Source of the DNA: Eunapius fragilis
Lineage: Eukaryota > Porifera > Demospongiae > Spongillida > Spongillidae
Reading direction: 5' to 3'
DNA: 64,000 bases
Assembly: GCA_963681505.1 (NCBI GenBank)
Contig: OY811974.1
Coordinates: forward strand, 2,558,511 to 2,622,510
In this document: piece by piece, positions 24,150 to 35,299 of the stretch
How the letters are laid out: each line of letters opens with the position of its first letter
Position numbering within the stretch: position 1 is the first letter of the stretch
The notes under the pieces: generated by a model
The model's input: only the letters and a program-made list of their open reading frames with translations
Databases searched by the model: none
What the model was told of the DNA's origin: nothing
Translations under genes and position numbers: made by a program

Positions 24150-27080
24150 TCAATAATTTTATGACCTCTGTTTAAATTGAAGGGTACAGATGCAGATGCA
24201 GGATGTACATCAGCTTTTGATGATGAGGGTGATATTGCAGTGGCTGATTGTGATTTGGATGATGAATTTGAATCATGGATGAACCAAATATATATTAATG
24301 ACAGAGAAGATTACAAACCCTTTCCCAGCAAGATGTTTGCATTGTTGTTTTTTTTTTTGGTTCACAGTCCACACACCTTGTGAGTATATGTTATTTTATA
24401 CATGTTCACCAGGATCAGGCTCATAATGTCTTTATGGCTACTTTTCTCTTCAGGGCAAGAGAAATCTTATGATTATTATCTAGTTTATTTTGAATCAGAC
24501 TGGGATTTCAGTTCCAAGCTTGAAAGCCGTAAGGTCATTCAAAATTCCAGGTGTTGACTTGCCAATGAGGGTAAGAACATAAATAAGAATGTTCAGATGA
24601 CATTTATGTTGTTTGTTTTACATGTAGCATGTTTCATCTGAGGAGAATCCCTTCTACTGTCAATCAATGGTGTCCACACTGCAGCTTTGTATGGCTAATC
24701 CAAAAATTGCTTCATCCCTCGCAAGTTACCCCGTACAGACTGAAGGAGCTCTTGAGTATGTTATATTTTTATGTTTCTGCATTTTATGGGTTTCCAGTGC
24801 AAAATATAACTTCACCAGTTGTCATGTTTTGAAAATCATTGCGTACGTGTAACTCATTCAAATTTTTTTTCTAATTCAATTTTGGATATTAATACTCAAT
24901 AAAGAGAAATATATCACGGTTCAGTGTGGAATGATGATGAGAGATTTCAAGCTCCTATGGCAACACTACCAAATGGCGAACACATATTTGTTTGAGACTG
25001 CATAACTTTTGAGCATTACAGTTTGGGAACAACAAAAGCTGTCATTGTTAACTTTTTTGAAAAGGTTTGCAATCATTGGCAGGTTGGTCATTAATGCTAT
25101 ACTATATCTAACAATTGAATACTTTGCAAGGAGTGTATGCTGAAGTGGAGCTGCTTCTGCATAGTTATTAGTATCAGTACGTAACTGAAGACACTGATTG
25201 CTATCTACCTGATGACTACTGTGTAATATATGGAACTCAAGTGATTCATGTTACCTCCATTTGGGGTTGCCAATCCACCTAAAATTGACAGAGGCGGGAA
25301 CACAGAGATTTAGTAGCAATGAGGTGAAATGTTGTGTCTGTGTTTATAAGTTACTTTATGTGTTGGTTTTAAGAAATAGACACTGTACTTTGCTTCAAAT
25401 AAATGAAAGGAAAAAGCCGGGGGGGGGGGGGGGGGGGGGGGGGGGTTATCATGGTACCACTGATTCTCTTTACCGAAGACACATCAGGAAACCAGATCCA
25501 AAAATGGAGTACATTTGTACATTTGAGTCATGGTATCTTCTTCTTGCTGGCCTTGGTAGTCATGCGATTGCTAAGCCAAGTAACATGCATTTCGTCACAA
25601 TTTCCAATAAGGTTTTCTCCTCTTGACCAGTGTGTACCGATAGTTGAGGAACTGTTGCTGCTGGAATCAGAAGGGATAGATATATATGATGCATTCAGTG
25701 ACTGTCAAGTGAGTGTTGAATGTCCTTTCCTTATCATAAATGGAAGAAATATCATCGCAGACATCAATTAGCAGAAAATTTGAACTCGTAAGAAGTATGG
25801 AATCAAGGAACATTATAACATACCAGTATCAGAGCTGATATTCATAAGTTAGTGCTAGTCAGTGCTTAGAAGACTTAAGTACCTTTGCTGCTTTCCTCCT
25901 TTGTTGTATAGAGCCACACCATTAGAACCTCTTCACATTTTTGCACTTGGAGCCTTAAAGTAATTTTTACAGCTTTTTATGCCTGATTTTACCAAAAAAC
26001 TGAAATCTTAGCACGAATAAGGGCATTCAATATGTCAGGTTTTTCAATGAAGATGTATGGCGATGTGTGCTACTATTACAACTCTTTTGTTGGCTGTGAT
26101 TTTAAAGCATGGTTTATTTATTCTGAACCGATACTTAGATCCAGGGAGGAAGAGGTTTTGTTAAATTGCTCAAAGATTAGTTTTTAAAATTTATAATATT
26201 ATATTGTATGCTACATGAACTTTATCTAGGTGTTTGCAATTGCATATGCAAAGTCCTACAACAGACATCTAAAAGATCAACAGTGGAAATAATTTTATTG
26301 ACAGTGTTAAAGTTCACTTTCCGAACCTTCAGCAAAGACCAAAAATGCATCTCAATATTCTGCACTTTATTGAATGCTTAGAGCAGTATGGCTCGACATC
26401 AGCATTCAGTGCTGAAAGGGTAGTAATAAGTATCTCTTACACTGTACTACAGTCGAAAACGAATCTTTTTAAAGATGCGATTCATTTAATTCTGATGTCA
26501 GGGCACAGAACATCTATAGTAACTGTCAAACGTCAAGCCGCGACATTGGTAAATACTTTGCTGTGCTGGAACATGTCAGGCACATCATTGATAGAGGGAG
26601 ATGTGGCCAAGAAAGGTGAAAAATTGGTTAGAAATTTATAAGTGTTATCTATCTGCATTGAGAACACAGGTGTGGTGATACATTGCAAAATTTATGTTCA
26701 ACTAAGCCAATGCAAGCATGTTTGTACCAGATATCTGTGAAAGAACTCTCTGCCCATGAAGGGATTGATCTATAAGTCCAGAACCTCGTCCGGTAAGATA
26801 GACAGTTATAACATGAAATCAGCTATGTATTCATTAGGTATCAAGACAATCTGGGCATCTCAGTGTTGGAGCACTTAGTGTTTCTGTTCCTGGAATGGGG
26901 AAGTGCACCCTTTTAGGCTTGGCACACCATGAACCTCCATATGTGCTATCTTTTCACCATCTGCAACTTAATGACAAGGTCCCCACAGAGTATGGAGGTA
27001 TTATGGCACAGTCCTTCCAGCTAGTGCACGCAGGAGATTATGTTGAACTGGATGTCCCTTGTGAGGTGGGTACTAAAGTA
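24150..27080 (+). pseudogene. Plavaka/KDZ-like transposase, decayed
   Basis: Plus-strand blocks in order are an acidic start (DADAGCTSAFDDEGDIAVAD, 24190), YKPFPSKMFALLFF (24322), GISVPSLKAVRSFKIPGVDL (about 24500, with a GT-AG intron after PMR), NPFYCQSMVSTLQLCMANPK (about 24650), YHGSVWNDDERFQAPMATLP (about 24915), DTSGNQIQKWS (about 25480), LDQCVPIVEELLLLESEGID then IYDAFSDCQV (25622-25710), FPNLQQRPKMHLNILHFIEC then YGSTSAFSAER (about 26320-26418), and AQNIYSNCQTSSRDIGKYFA then VLEHVRHII (about 26500-26590). The series DTSGN.SK.W, IYDA, KMH...H and FSAER...ESFN matches KDZ/Plavaka-type transposases, where the C-terminal blocks carry catalytic acidic residues. Stops and frame changes break it throughout. 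Confidence 0.65.
25420..25446. repeat. G-run, about 27 bp
   Basis: An uninterrupted run of G inside the Plavaka-like remnant splits the coding homology. Confidence 0.95.
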
Positions 27081-29555
27081 CTTGTGTGCTGGTTAATTGT
27101 GCTATCAATTTTCAGCTTAGGTTTGGTGTCCTACTCTCAGTCTGTGAGTTGTCTGCTGGATCGACAGTTTGTTTTATCAAGTACAAATTTTTATACACTG
27201 TACGTTGTTATTTTCAAGTATCGATGACATATAACTATAGGCCCTGCAAAATCAGGCTGCTTTCCTCGAGTAGCTGCTCATAGGTTCCTTTGAGTGCCCA
27301 TCATTTTTTTTCTTGGAGGGGGTCTTTAGTTATATGTTGCTGATGTTTGAAAATAATTAGATTTTCCAAAGTAAGAGTAGTGTATAAGGTTTTTTTTGAC
27401 ATGCCTATGTTCCTTAAAGGATGCTGGTGTAGGGGGGTGCAGTACACATGATAGGACCATTTAAAAAGAGAAATATGTTACAGTATGGGTTATAGGAGTC
27501 ACTCTGACTCAACATGCAGATATCATTTGTGCTGAATACCCAGGAAGATGAAATTTCGGTTTTGCCTGGCCAACAATCTTATATTTCATCAGGTCCTACA
27601 GGACATCTTGACAAGCAGTTGGCTTTTCCATGGCCAACAATTTAAGTGCTCAATGCTGATGCTGTCTGATATTAGGTTATGGCTGGAATAAATTTTTATG
27701 AACTTCTGAAGTTCATAAAAATCGTGGTTGAGCATTTTGGATGATTTATGCATTTGTGTTTACTGATCCATCAGTTCCAGTGGTCAGTTTTTCACATGAG
27801 CCTAAGCATGATAGCTCACCAATTTATCGATTGATTTCAAGGTATTTAAGCTATTTATCTGGGATCACCACTTCTAAATTTCTTCCTGCCTTAATTGTTG
27901 AGTGGATTGTCTGCCAATAGTTTACTCCCGTTAGAACGACTGTCTATGAAACCTAATTACTTGGAGCTACAGCCAAGGACATATTCCAGATGGATTCATA
28001 CAATCTCTCTTCTCTAGTAACTACAATTTTAGCTCAAGATGTCGATGGAAAATGTGAGTTTTAAAATCTGGTTTAAAGTAAAAATAGGTGTCTGATTGGA
28101 GCAATTTAATTTTTTAAACTAGTATTTTCAAAAATACTAAACAAACCTGTTGGCATCAATCCGTTGAAAAAGAAAAATTAATCTTGCCAATGATTGTACT
28201 GCTCAGATGGATTTGGCTGCACTTGCACTCCGTTGTAACGCCGAGTTTGGCTCTTCACTATCAAAAATGGATTGCCGTGTTTATGGCCAAAACTACAGGA
28301 TTCAATGTTGGCTTCTGGAGGCCCAATGGCAGGATAATTAAAATCATACTTAGATGCATAACAACATTTGTAAATTATTTTTTACCAGGAATTTATTGAC
28401 TTATTAAGCTCACTGCCTAACCGATTATAACTTTTTGCCATGAAAACATTGCAAGAACAACACGTTGCTGTGTGTAGACTATCATTTAAAACACCATTTC
28501 TTAATAAGGACGTGAAATCAATTATATAAGCAGCAACGTCCTCTTGATTTGTGCATGTAGCTACAAGCACCCTCCTGTCACCGTATAGAAAACGCTGTGT
28601 AAACATACCAACTCAAGCAATCAGGCTAAGCAGCTCACAAAATGCAAAAAAGTTGATACGTTATTTTAATATTTACAGGTGATGTATTAATTTATACATA
28701 CAGGAACACATCATACTACAGAACTAGACACTAAAAATAAAAAAAATGAAGGCGACCTAGCCAATAAAGCCCTACCATTGGTCCTGACCAGGACAATGCT
28801 TAACCTTCAGTATAGCCCTGGCACTGCTGGGGCACGCAGTTCGAGGGGCGATCCGTGTGGTTAGTCTGTCGAGACATCGTCTCCACAGCAACCATAGGTC
28901 TCCATTGCTAAGGGAATGCAAACCCAGCCCAAATGGTTCTAAGCAATCTAAGCAAAGCCCAAACGGTTGCATTTTTCATCATTGGCGGCATGTTTGCGGA
29001 GTTCAGCAGCCGACGCAGCGAACCCAGCCATCACATTGCTTCGTTCAAAGTAGAATGATTTAGCGGTGATGTGCATGATGGTGAAATCGAGCGTTGCCGG
29101 TTTGCCAAACTCCCGAATTAAGGACCAAGATGTCTGAGAGGTGAGTACGACTTCTCTCGGTGTCTAGGCCACTCCCTACCTCGATTTGGCCCACGATACA
29201 GGCCAGCTTACACGATTCCCAAAAAGTGTCCAGCAAAGAATTGTGTCTGATGATTGAGTCACCTCATGTAAGAGCGTGTGACTTAGGGGGTCAAGGGCGT
29301 GCGAAGGACAGAATGAACAGCAGGAGTTTAGGGAGGTGTCCATTCCAAGCCACCATCTTTTAGCACCACCTGAAATTCAGGAGGCTCAAGGTGTAGGTTC
29401 AGCTGGGCTGTTTATAGGGAAAAAAGTGGAATACCATATATCAAAAGGGCTTCAAATAAAAATCAGTAAGTCACAGACCATCCTGTATGCATTTGTATTG
29501 TGAAAATATAATACAATGAACAAAAATATAGACATACAAGTATATATTCACATTC
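27081..29555. other. no supported gene; possible coding remnants
   Basis: A plus-strand stretch at 28200-28345 reads MDLAALALRCNAEFGSSLSK then VYGQNYRIQCWLLEAQWQ before a stop and looks like an old coding exon, family unknown. A minus-strand frame at 28382-28606 is similarly anonymous. The last few hundred bases before 29556 should include the 3' UTR of the minus-strand gene; no clear poly(A) signal was seen. Confidence 0.35.
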
Positions 29556-32500
29556 CTATATACCAAATCGAACATATTGCACGTCAATACGATCAGCAGA
29601 ATATTTATTTTCTAGGCCACTCTTTCCATCCAGATTGATGACTGGGGTTATTGTTAGTTCCTTTAAAGTACGCAATTTTAATCCCGCAGCTGCAAATTTA
29701 AAAATTGCAAGTGTGATATACAACAGGGCAGTTATCACAAGGATATGGACCAATGCAGTGATTGCAGTATTTTCTTTAATCAGAAGAGTCTGTTGGTACA
29801 GGAGAGTTGTGATGATCTGGAGGTTTAAAAGCATGAATGTGTCAACATGATTTAGCCACTTGTTCTTATATGGTTGAAGGATACAGTGTATTGTGCAAAG
29901 GAGTATCAAAACTAGTTCTGTTGCCAGCAAATAACCTTCAATTGCTGCAATTATGACCCAAAAAATAAAATACAGTGACGAATACCATTGATAATTGTCT
30001 CGGTAACATGATTGGAATTCATCCAAAAATGGTTGCAATTTGCTCAGGTTCACCAATTTTCTGAGAAATTGAGATGATAGGAGAAGTGAAACAAATGGAA
30101 TGATAATAAAAGTGAGCAGTGCAATGGAAATAAGTGCCAGTGGGATGTGAGACTTTGTGAAGTATGGTAAATCAGGCTCAAGTTGAACACGAACATCCTC
30201 CAAGCCATAGAATGTGGAATATCTAAGAATAGCTATGCTGGTATTGCAAAGGGACCAATATGTAACCAATAGAAGGAGGCTGATAATATGTACTGGGGAG
30301 GCCACGATGAATTTCATGCAGCGGGGAAACAAGTGAGCACATGAATAGACTGCTATCAAAACTACCAGGACAATGCCAATTGAAAGGTATCGCATGGAGT
30401 AACTAGCAAGAGGTCCTAGAGTAGGAAAAAAACACAGAGGAATCTCACCGATCACGTCCAGTACTGTTAGACACAAAGATCTAAACACTGATACCACAAT
30501 CTTCAGTGATGAGAACTGGGGTAGAAGTCCAAAAGGCAGACGCCCCAGTGCAGCCATATAAAATAAAGGTCCGAAGAAATTTCCAAGTCCAATTGAATAT
30601 CCTGGTGACCCAGAATCCTCCCATAATGCTCTGCTGGAAATCTTGTTTCCTATCACCATGATTAGGATTAGTGCTTTTATAAGTTGGCAGATGACAACCA
30701 GTGATAAAATTACATATGAGTCACGTGTTTGACATCCACTTACACATTTAAGTGCCAAGTAAGTGAATGCATAACCTATCTTGCACCCTTTGCAGAGGGT
30801 ACCACCACGTTTGCCATTGCACTGTCCATCCACACCCTCATCAATTAGTAAATATTTAGAATCACTTGTCATTGGGCATGATAGAGTGGTTTGTTTGCAA
30901 TATGGATACTTGCAGGGTTGAAGGGCTGAAACTACTTCATCACCATCAAAAATCCAACCCAGCCAGTAACCACTTTCAACACATGTTGCTCCAAAAGTAA
31001 CAGAACACAGGAATGTATCTTTATTTTGAATTGAAGGAGTGACACATTCACAACTATGTGTTAGATTGTTGAAACGCATTGATAAAGTTGGACATCGGCT
31101 AATCAAAAATGTTAGTGCAGAAGAGACCGTGCTATCACAATACAAAACCAAATTGACAGTAAGGTTTTGGAAATTTTCACTTGCGCGAAAGAGTTGCAAG
31201 CTATAATTGGCAGCTGCAGTTGACACCAGAGTGAGTGAATTCAAGTTTGTAAATGGACATAACAATACCACCTCACCTAAGACATCATTGCAGCCACCTT
31301 GTACGCCATTGTGCTCAGATGTAGTGTAGTATATACTCCCTTCACATGTAGCTAATCTTTGGAAATAATCTTTCACTGATACATTAAGAATTATATCTTT
31401 TCCAGGTGTAACACTTTTAGACCCTACGGCCAATTCGATAGACACATTAGTGGCTGATGTTGTTACTAATGTATCTCCACTGAAGGATACGTTATACATA
31501 TCTGATGAAGGCATACAGGATGTGACATTTTTTGGCTTGTTGATGTAAACATAGGAACGGACTGATATGCCTTCTGCGTTTCTTCTAAAGACAAAGTATG
31601 GATATCCACCATCAATGGAGAAGAGTGGGCACAACATATCCTCAATGTAGACAGCATCTCCATAATTGGCCAAGTTGTTTATAAAATTAACAAATGTGCC
31701 AGCACTAGTGACTACTTGTGACCTGGACAATCGTACTGCACCACCATATATCCCATAATTGTTGATGAATGTATTATTGCCTGCCATGTGAATAAGAGTG
31801 TTTATTGCCCACAATGCAGTACCGCCATTTATGACACCAACGAATGAGCAGTCAATAATGTGGAGGTCAGTGAAATTATAATGAGTAATCCAGACATGAT
31901 GGGGATCATTTGTGCGGATTGTTCTGCTCAACCCTCCCGTGAAGACTGAATTCACGAGGTATGATTCACTTGTATTATTCAGGAGCAGGCTGAGAGCAGT
32001 TGAGTTGTGTCCATCAAAGATTGTGTTTAAAAATGAGATTCGTGCCAGTAGGTTGGCGGATACCACTGCAGTGGATGTTATTATAATAGCGTCGCAGACG
32101 GAAGTAAACGAAACGTTTGAAAACATAACTGACGATTGATCACCGAGCATGCTGTAAATACCAACATTAGGATATGGTCCACGGTTCAGTGCATAGATGG
32201 ATTCAACTATAGTGAACACATCATCATTCCCGTTGTTGATTAGCAATCCTCCGGATACTTTGCTACAATTCGTATGCATGAACTGATTGAAATTGAAGTT
32301 GAAAACACCACGTGACTCAATCCCCGTTGCCATAATGACTGTTGTTTTGTTACTGTCAATAAAGTGGTTTCTAACAACATCCACTTAAACATATCCGCTG
32401 TACTTGATGACAATGTCCGCTGTCGCATCCACTAATATCATTGAAGCAAAGTTATTAACGAAAGAGCAGTCACTTATTGATACCTTTGAATTATTGGCTA

Positions 32501-33107
32501 TTTCAATGTTTACTGTGCTTTGACTAGATATGAAACTGAAATTAGAGTTGTGCATAGTGAAATTAAAAACCTTGGAAGCAATTATGAAACCCCCAGCTGT
32601 GTTGGAGTTAGAAAAAGTAGAAGAAGAGATCTCGATATCTTGTACATTCGTGTTGTTGATCCCGCCGCTGGACGATACCACGCATCGGTCGTAACCAACA
32701 TATTCAAAACTAACGCTATGCGGACCATTACATCCTTTAATAAGGATTGTCTGCCATTGTAGCCTGACGGACAAAGTCGTTGCTAGGATTCTCCAAGGCT
32801 GATCCGTCTGACAAGAAACAGTTACCGACCCGACTTGAGTTTCGTCTCCTTTGATAACTAGACTGACGTTGTTCGAGAACGTGAAGAGTGCCGGATCAAT
32901 AGACTGATTGCTAAGTACTTCAATTAGAACGGAGGAAGTACTGTTGTTGCGTAGTGACGAGAGGACATACTGGAGAGTCCTGCAGTTGCCGCCCTGCGCA
33001 GATACACAAGGCGCAACGTCCGCGCCATTGTCACTAATGGTTATGGTAGTAGCCCCGAAGGCATGTCTGCACAATAGAACCAAGAGCAATAGACAACTGG
33101 CAAGCAT
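29556..33107 (-). CDS. beta-helix and multi-pass membrane protein, interrupted by one in-frame TAA
   Basis: The frame runs 1183 codons without introns from ATG at 33107 to the stop at 29556, broken only by TAA at 32387-32385 (codon 241). Residues 1-19 are a signal peptide (MLASCLLLLVLLCRHAFGA). A motif with GADVAPCVSAQGGNCRTLQY is followed by about 400 residues rich in Asn, Ser and Val with recurring N-x-F/I-x-N-x-A patterns, as in right-handed parallel beta-helix (Pmp-like) repeats with many N-glycosylation sites. A Cys-rich block (GTLCKGCKIGYAF) leads into 8-9 membrane segments from about residue 790, including LSKLQPFLDEFQSCYRDNYQ, a signature I associate with a large sponge family. The cytoplasmic tail is short. 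The role is unknown; the layout suggests a cell-surface adhesion or sensing protein. The TAA could be a null allele, pseudogenisation or a sequence error. Confidence 0.8.
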
Positions 33108-33404
33108 GTCGTCAGATAAACAATCGCAGTGGCTTTGAGTGAGACAGCGCGATCAGCTAGGGAATCGTATAATAGGAATCATAGGCTGACGCTGCATGTG
33201 CAGTTATTTACAAATATATATCGATCCCCTCCCCCCCCTCCCTCCCTTTCTAACCTTATGTGGCTTTAGGTCGGCGCCAGTCATATTAGCTGACTTTCAT
33301 TGTAGTCTGTTGATCTTAGCTGTCATCGCTCTTGTATTCATTGCAAATGAAAGAATAACACAAAGCTGAAATGCCGTGTGGACTACACTATTAACAAGTA
33401 AAGA

Positions 33405-33670
33405 AAAAAAATTCTCTAACGAGAAATTTGATGGGATATAGGAATTGGAGGCAAAGGTGGTGTAAAAAGGAAGGGAACAAGGTTTCGGGAAAAAAAAAAG
33501 AGACAAAAATCCTATATTTAGCACTTCTTTTGGTTCTGTTACATTTACATGTGCTAAATATAGGATTTTTTGTCTCATTTTTCTTTTCCCAAAACCTTGT
33601 TCCTTTCCTTTTTACACCACTTTTGCCTCCAATTCCTATATCCCACCAACTTTCTCGTTAGAGAATGTAA
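33405..33670. mobile_element. hairpin MITE, about 115-bp arms, upstream of the beta-helix gene
   Basis: The left arm (about 33405-33523) and right arm (about 33550-33670) are inverted complements: TTCTCTAACGAGAAA at one end and CTTTCTCGTTAGAGAA at the other, with GGAATTGGAGGCAAAGGTGG matching CCACTTTTGCCTCCAATTCC. The loop is about 26 bp. It sits about 300 bp upstream of the ATG of the minus-strand gene. Confidence 0.85.
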
Positions 33671-33869
33671 TTTTTTCATTATCATTTTTTACTACTGGCA
33701 AGTGCCGCCCCTCCGCTTCAATTACCATCACGAGCAGACGCTCGCTTTTGTTTGGGATCACTGTAAGGAACGCGGGAGAATTCTAACTCGTCGTCTCGTC
33801 TCTTTTGTTTGCACAATTCTATAAATACGATGCTTGGCTTTGACTCTTGGAGAACAGATCGGTAGATGT

Positions 33870-34150
33870 CATGGCCTCTTTAGATCGCTTGGAATGGTGT
33901 AAAATGCACAACACACAATTTCACACTATTGCAAAGCTTGCTCGAATGTACCTGGCTATTCCAGCGTCATCTGCTCCATCAGAGAGCGGAGTGTTTTCAA
34001 GAGCCATTTTGATCCAGGAGCGACAGCGATGGAGCCTGCATGTACTTCCCCAACTGACGGCTGGAGGCATCAATTATGCTAAAGCACAATGCATGGATGC
34101 TTCGAAAGAAATAAGCCAATGCTATTGCTCAATGTGCTATAAATATTAAA
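33870..34150 (+). pseudogene. hAT transposase C-terminal dimerisation fragment
   Basis: The frame starting at 33847 reads HTIAKLARMYLAIPASSAPS then ESGVFSRA. This is the C-terminal hAT dimerisation motif (A-K-L-A-R-x-Y-L-x-I-P-A-x-S-A-P-S-E-R-x-F-S) with the usual Glu-Arg changed to Glu-Ser-Gly by a small change. The homology continues for only a few residues (QERQRWSLHVLPQL). No other hAT domain is adjacent, so it is an isolated fragment. Confidence 0.65.
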
Positions 34151-34305
34151 CTGTTCCATATTTATTCGCATCTCAGTATGATTTATTATTATTTTACTAT
34201 CGATCATCTTCACTATTACATTAATATTTGAATTCTGAACAAGAAGTAAGCTTGATCTGTACATGTACAAATCAGTCATATACTATATGCATGTATTGGC
34301 AAAAT

Positions 34306-34385
34306 GAGGGCGTGGTCCAGCCTGACATGCCAGGGGTCCGACCTGACAGGTCAGGCCGGCTGGCCTTTGGCAGCCCTGTATAGCA
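34306..34385. repeat. GC-rich palindromic repeat related to 8.1 kb
   Basis: GACCTGACAGGTCAGGCCGG and CAGCCCTGTATAGCAG occur here. The reverse complement resembles 8109-8185 (TATAGCAGCAGGGCTGCCGT and following). Both copies sit next to unannotated sequence. It is a possible non-coding repeat family. Confidence 0.5.
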
Positions 34386-34453
34386 GTCATAATTATATAA
34401 TAACAACTGTATAATAAAATGATATTGCATTTGACCAGAACTATATATTTATT

Positions 34454-34682
34454 ATGGGGTCGAGGCAGCAAAAAGGGATCTAGCGCATTGTTTTCATATT
34501 CAAAGGGACACACCCACGTCCTCTACAACTTCTTTCTTACGCGCTTGAAATTAGTCCATCCATCATGTCCGAGTTACAGTGGCCTGAATTTTTAATTACA
34601 CGGCGTTAAAATTACACGCGTCATTTTTGATGCTCCTTCCAGGAAGATTTTTATAATATGCGCTAGGTCCGCCTCGACCCAT
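34454..34682. mobile_element. MITE with GGGTCGAGGC termini (copy 1)
   Basis: The left end GGGGTCGAGGCAGC and the right end GGACCTAGCGCA/GCCTCGACCC are inverted copies. The interior (CATCATGTCCGAGTTACAGT; ATGCTCCTTCCAGG) is shared with a copy at 49983-50185 in the opposite orientation, which supports a real interspersed family. Confidence 0.7.
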
Positions 34683-35081
34683 GTATTATTAATTACAACT
34701 ACACGAAGGCCAATCATATGGTCCCCAGACTATCTGTAGATTATTGTTGATTTAATTTCATATCCCCATGTGAATTTCCCGTCCCAGTGCCCCTCCCCTC
34801 CAAGACTAGTCTGGGGACGCCCCATGGGGATAATACTTGTCTACCCCCATGAGAATTCGAATCTTAACGGCACGACTTGAGTGAAGATCCCTTCCATCCA
34901 GGAGGATACATCGATGGTGCGTTCCGATAATTTACATTTGAGCGTATTAATTGAGCTTGTACTGGCTGTTCAACCTCATTGAACGCTGTACCAGGCGGGG
35001 TTAAATTAAAGGGGTGGGGCTATATAGGGAAGTCATGCACACTGGCACGCACAGCACGGGCGTAATAATGCACACATGCAT

Positions 35082-35082
<1 letters not shown>

Positions 35083-35116
<34 letters not shown>
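35083..35116. repeat. (CA)n microsatellite
   Basis: About 17 CA units upstream of the Ig-domain gene. Confidence 0.95.
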
Positions 35117-35118
<2 letters not shown>

Positions 35119-35299
35119 CACGCACACATGTATGCACACATGCAATTATATGCGTCCACACGCACACGCAATTTATGCATGCATATCATAGCTGCATGAG
35201 CTCTCGATCTCTCGAATGGCAGCCAACACATGACCAGTGGGGCACGCGCGAATTGTATCCTATTATAGGCCGTGGATGCATATGTCATTTCATACTTTC

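Noticed and set aside
32240-33138. Plus-strand ORFs opposite the beta-helix gene
   Set aside because: They are shadows of the minus-strand coding sequence without domains or signal.
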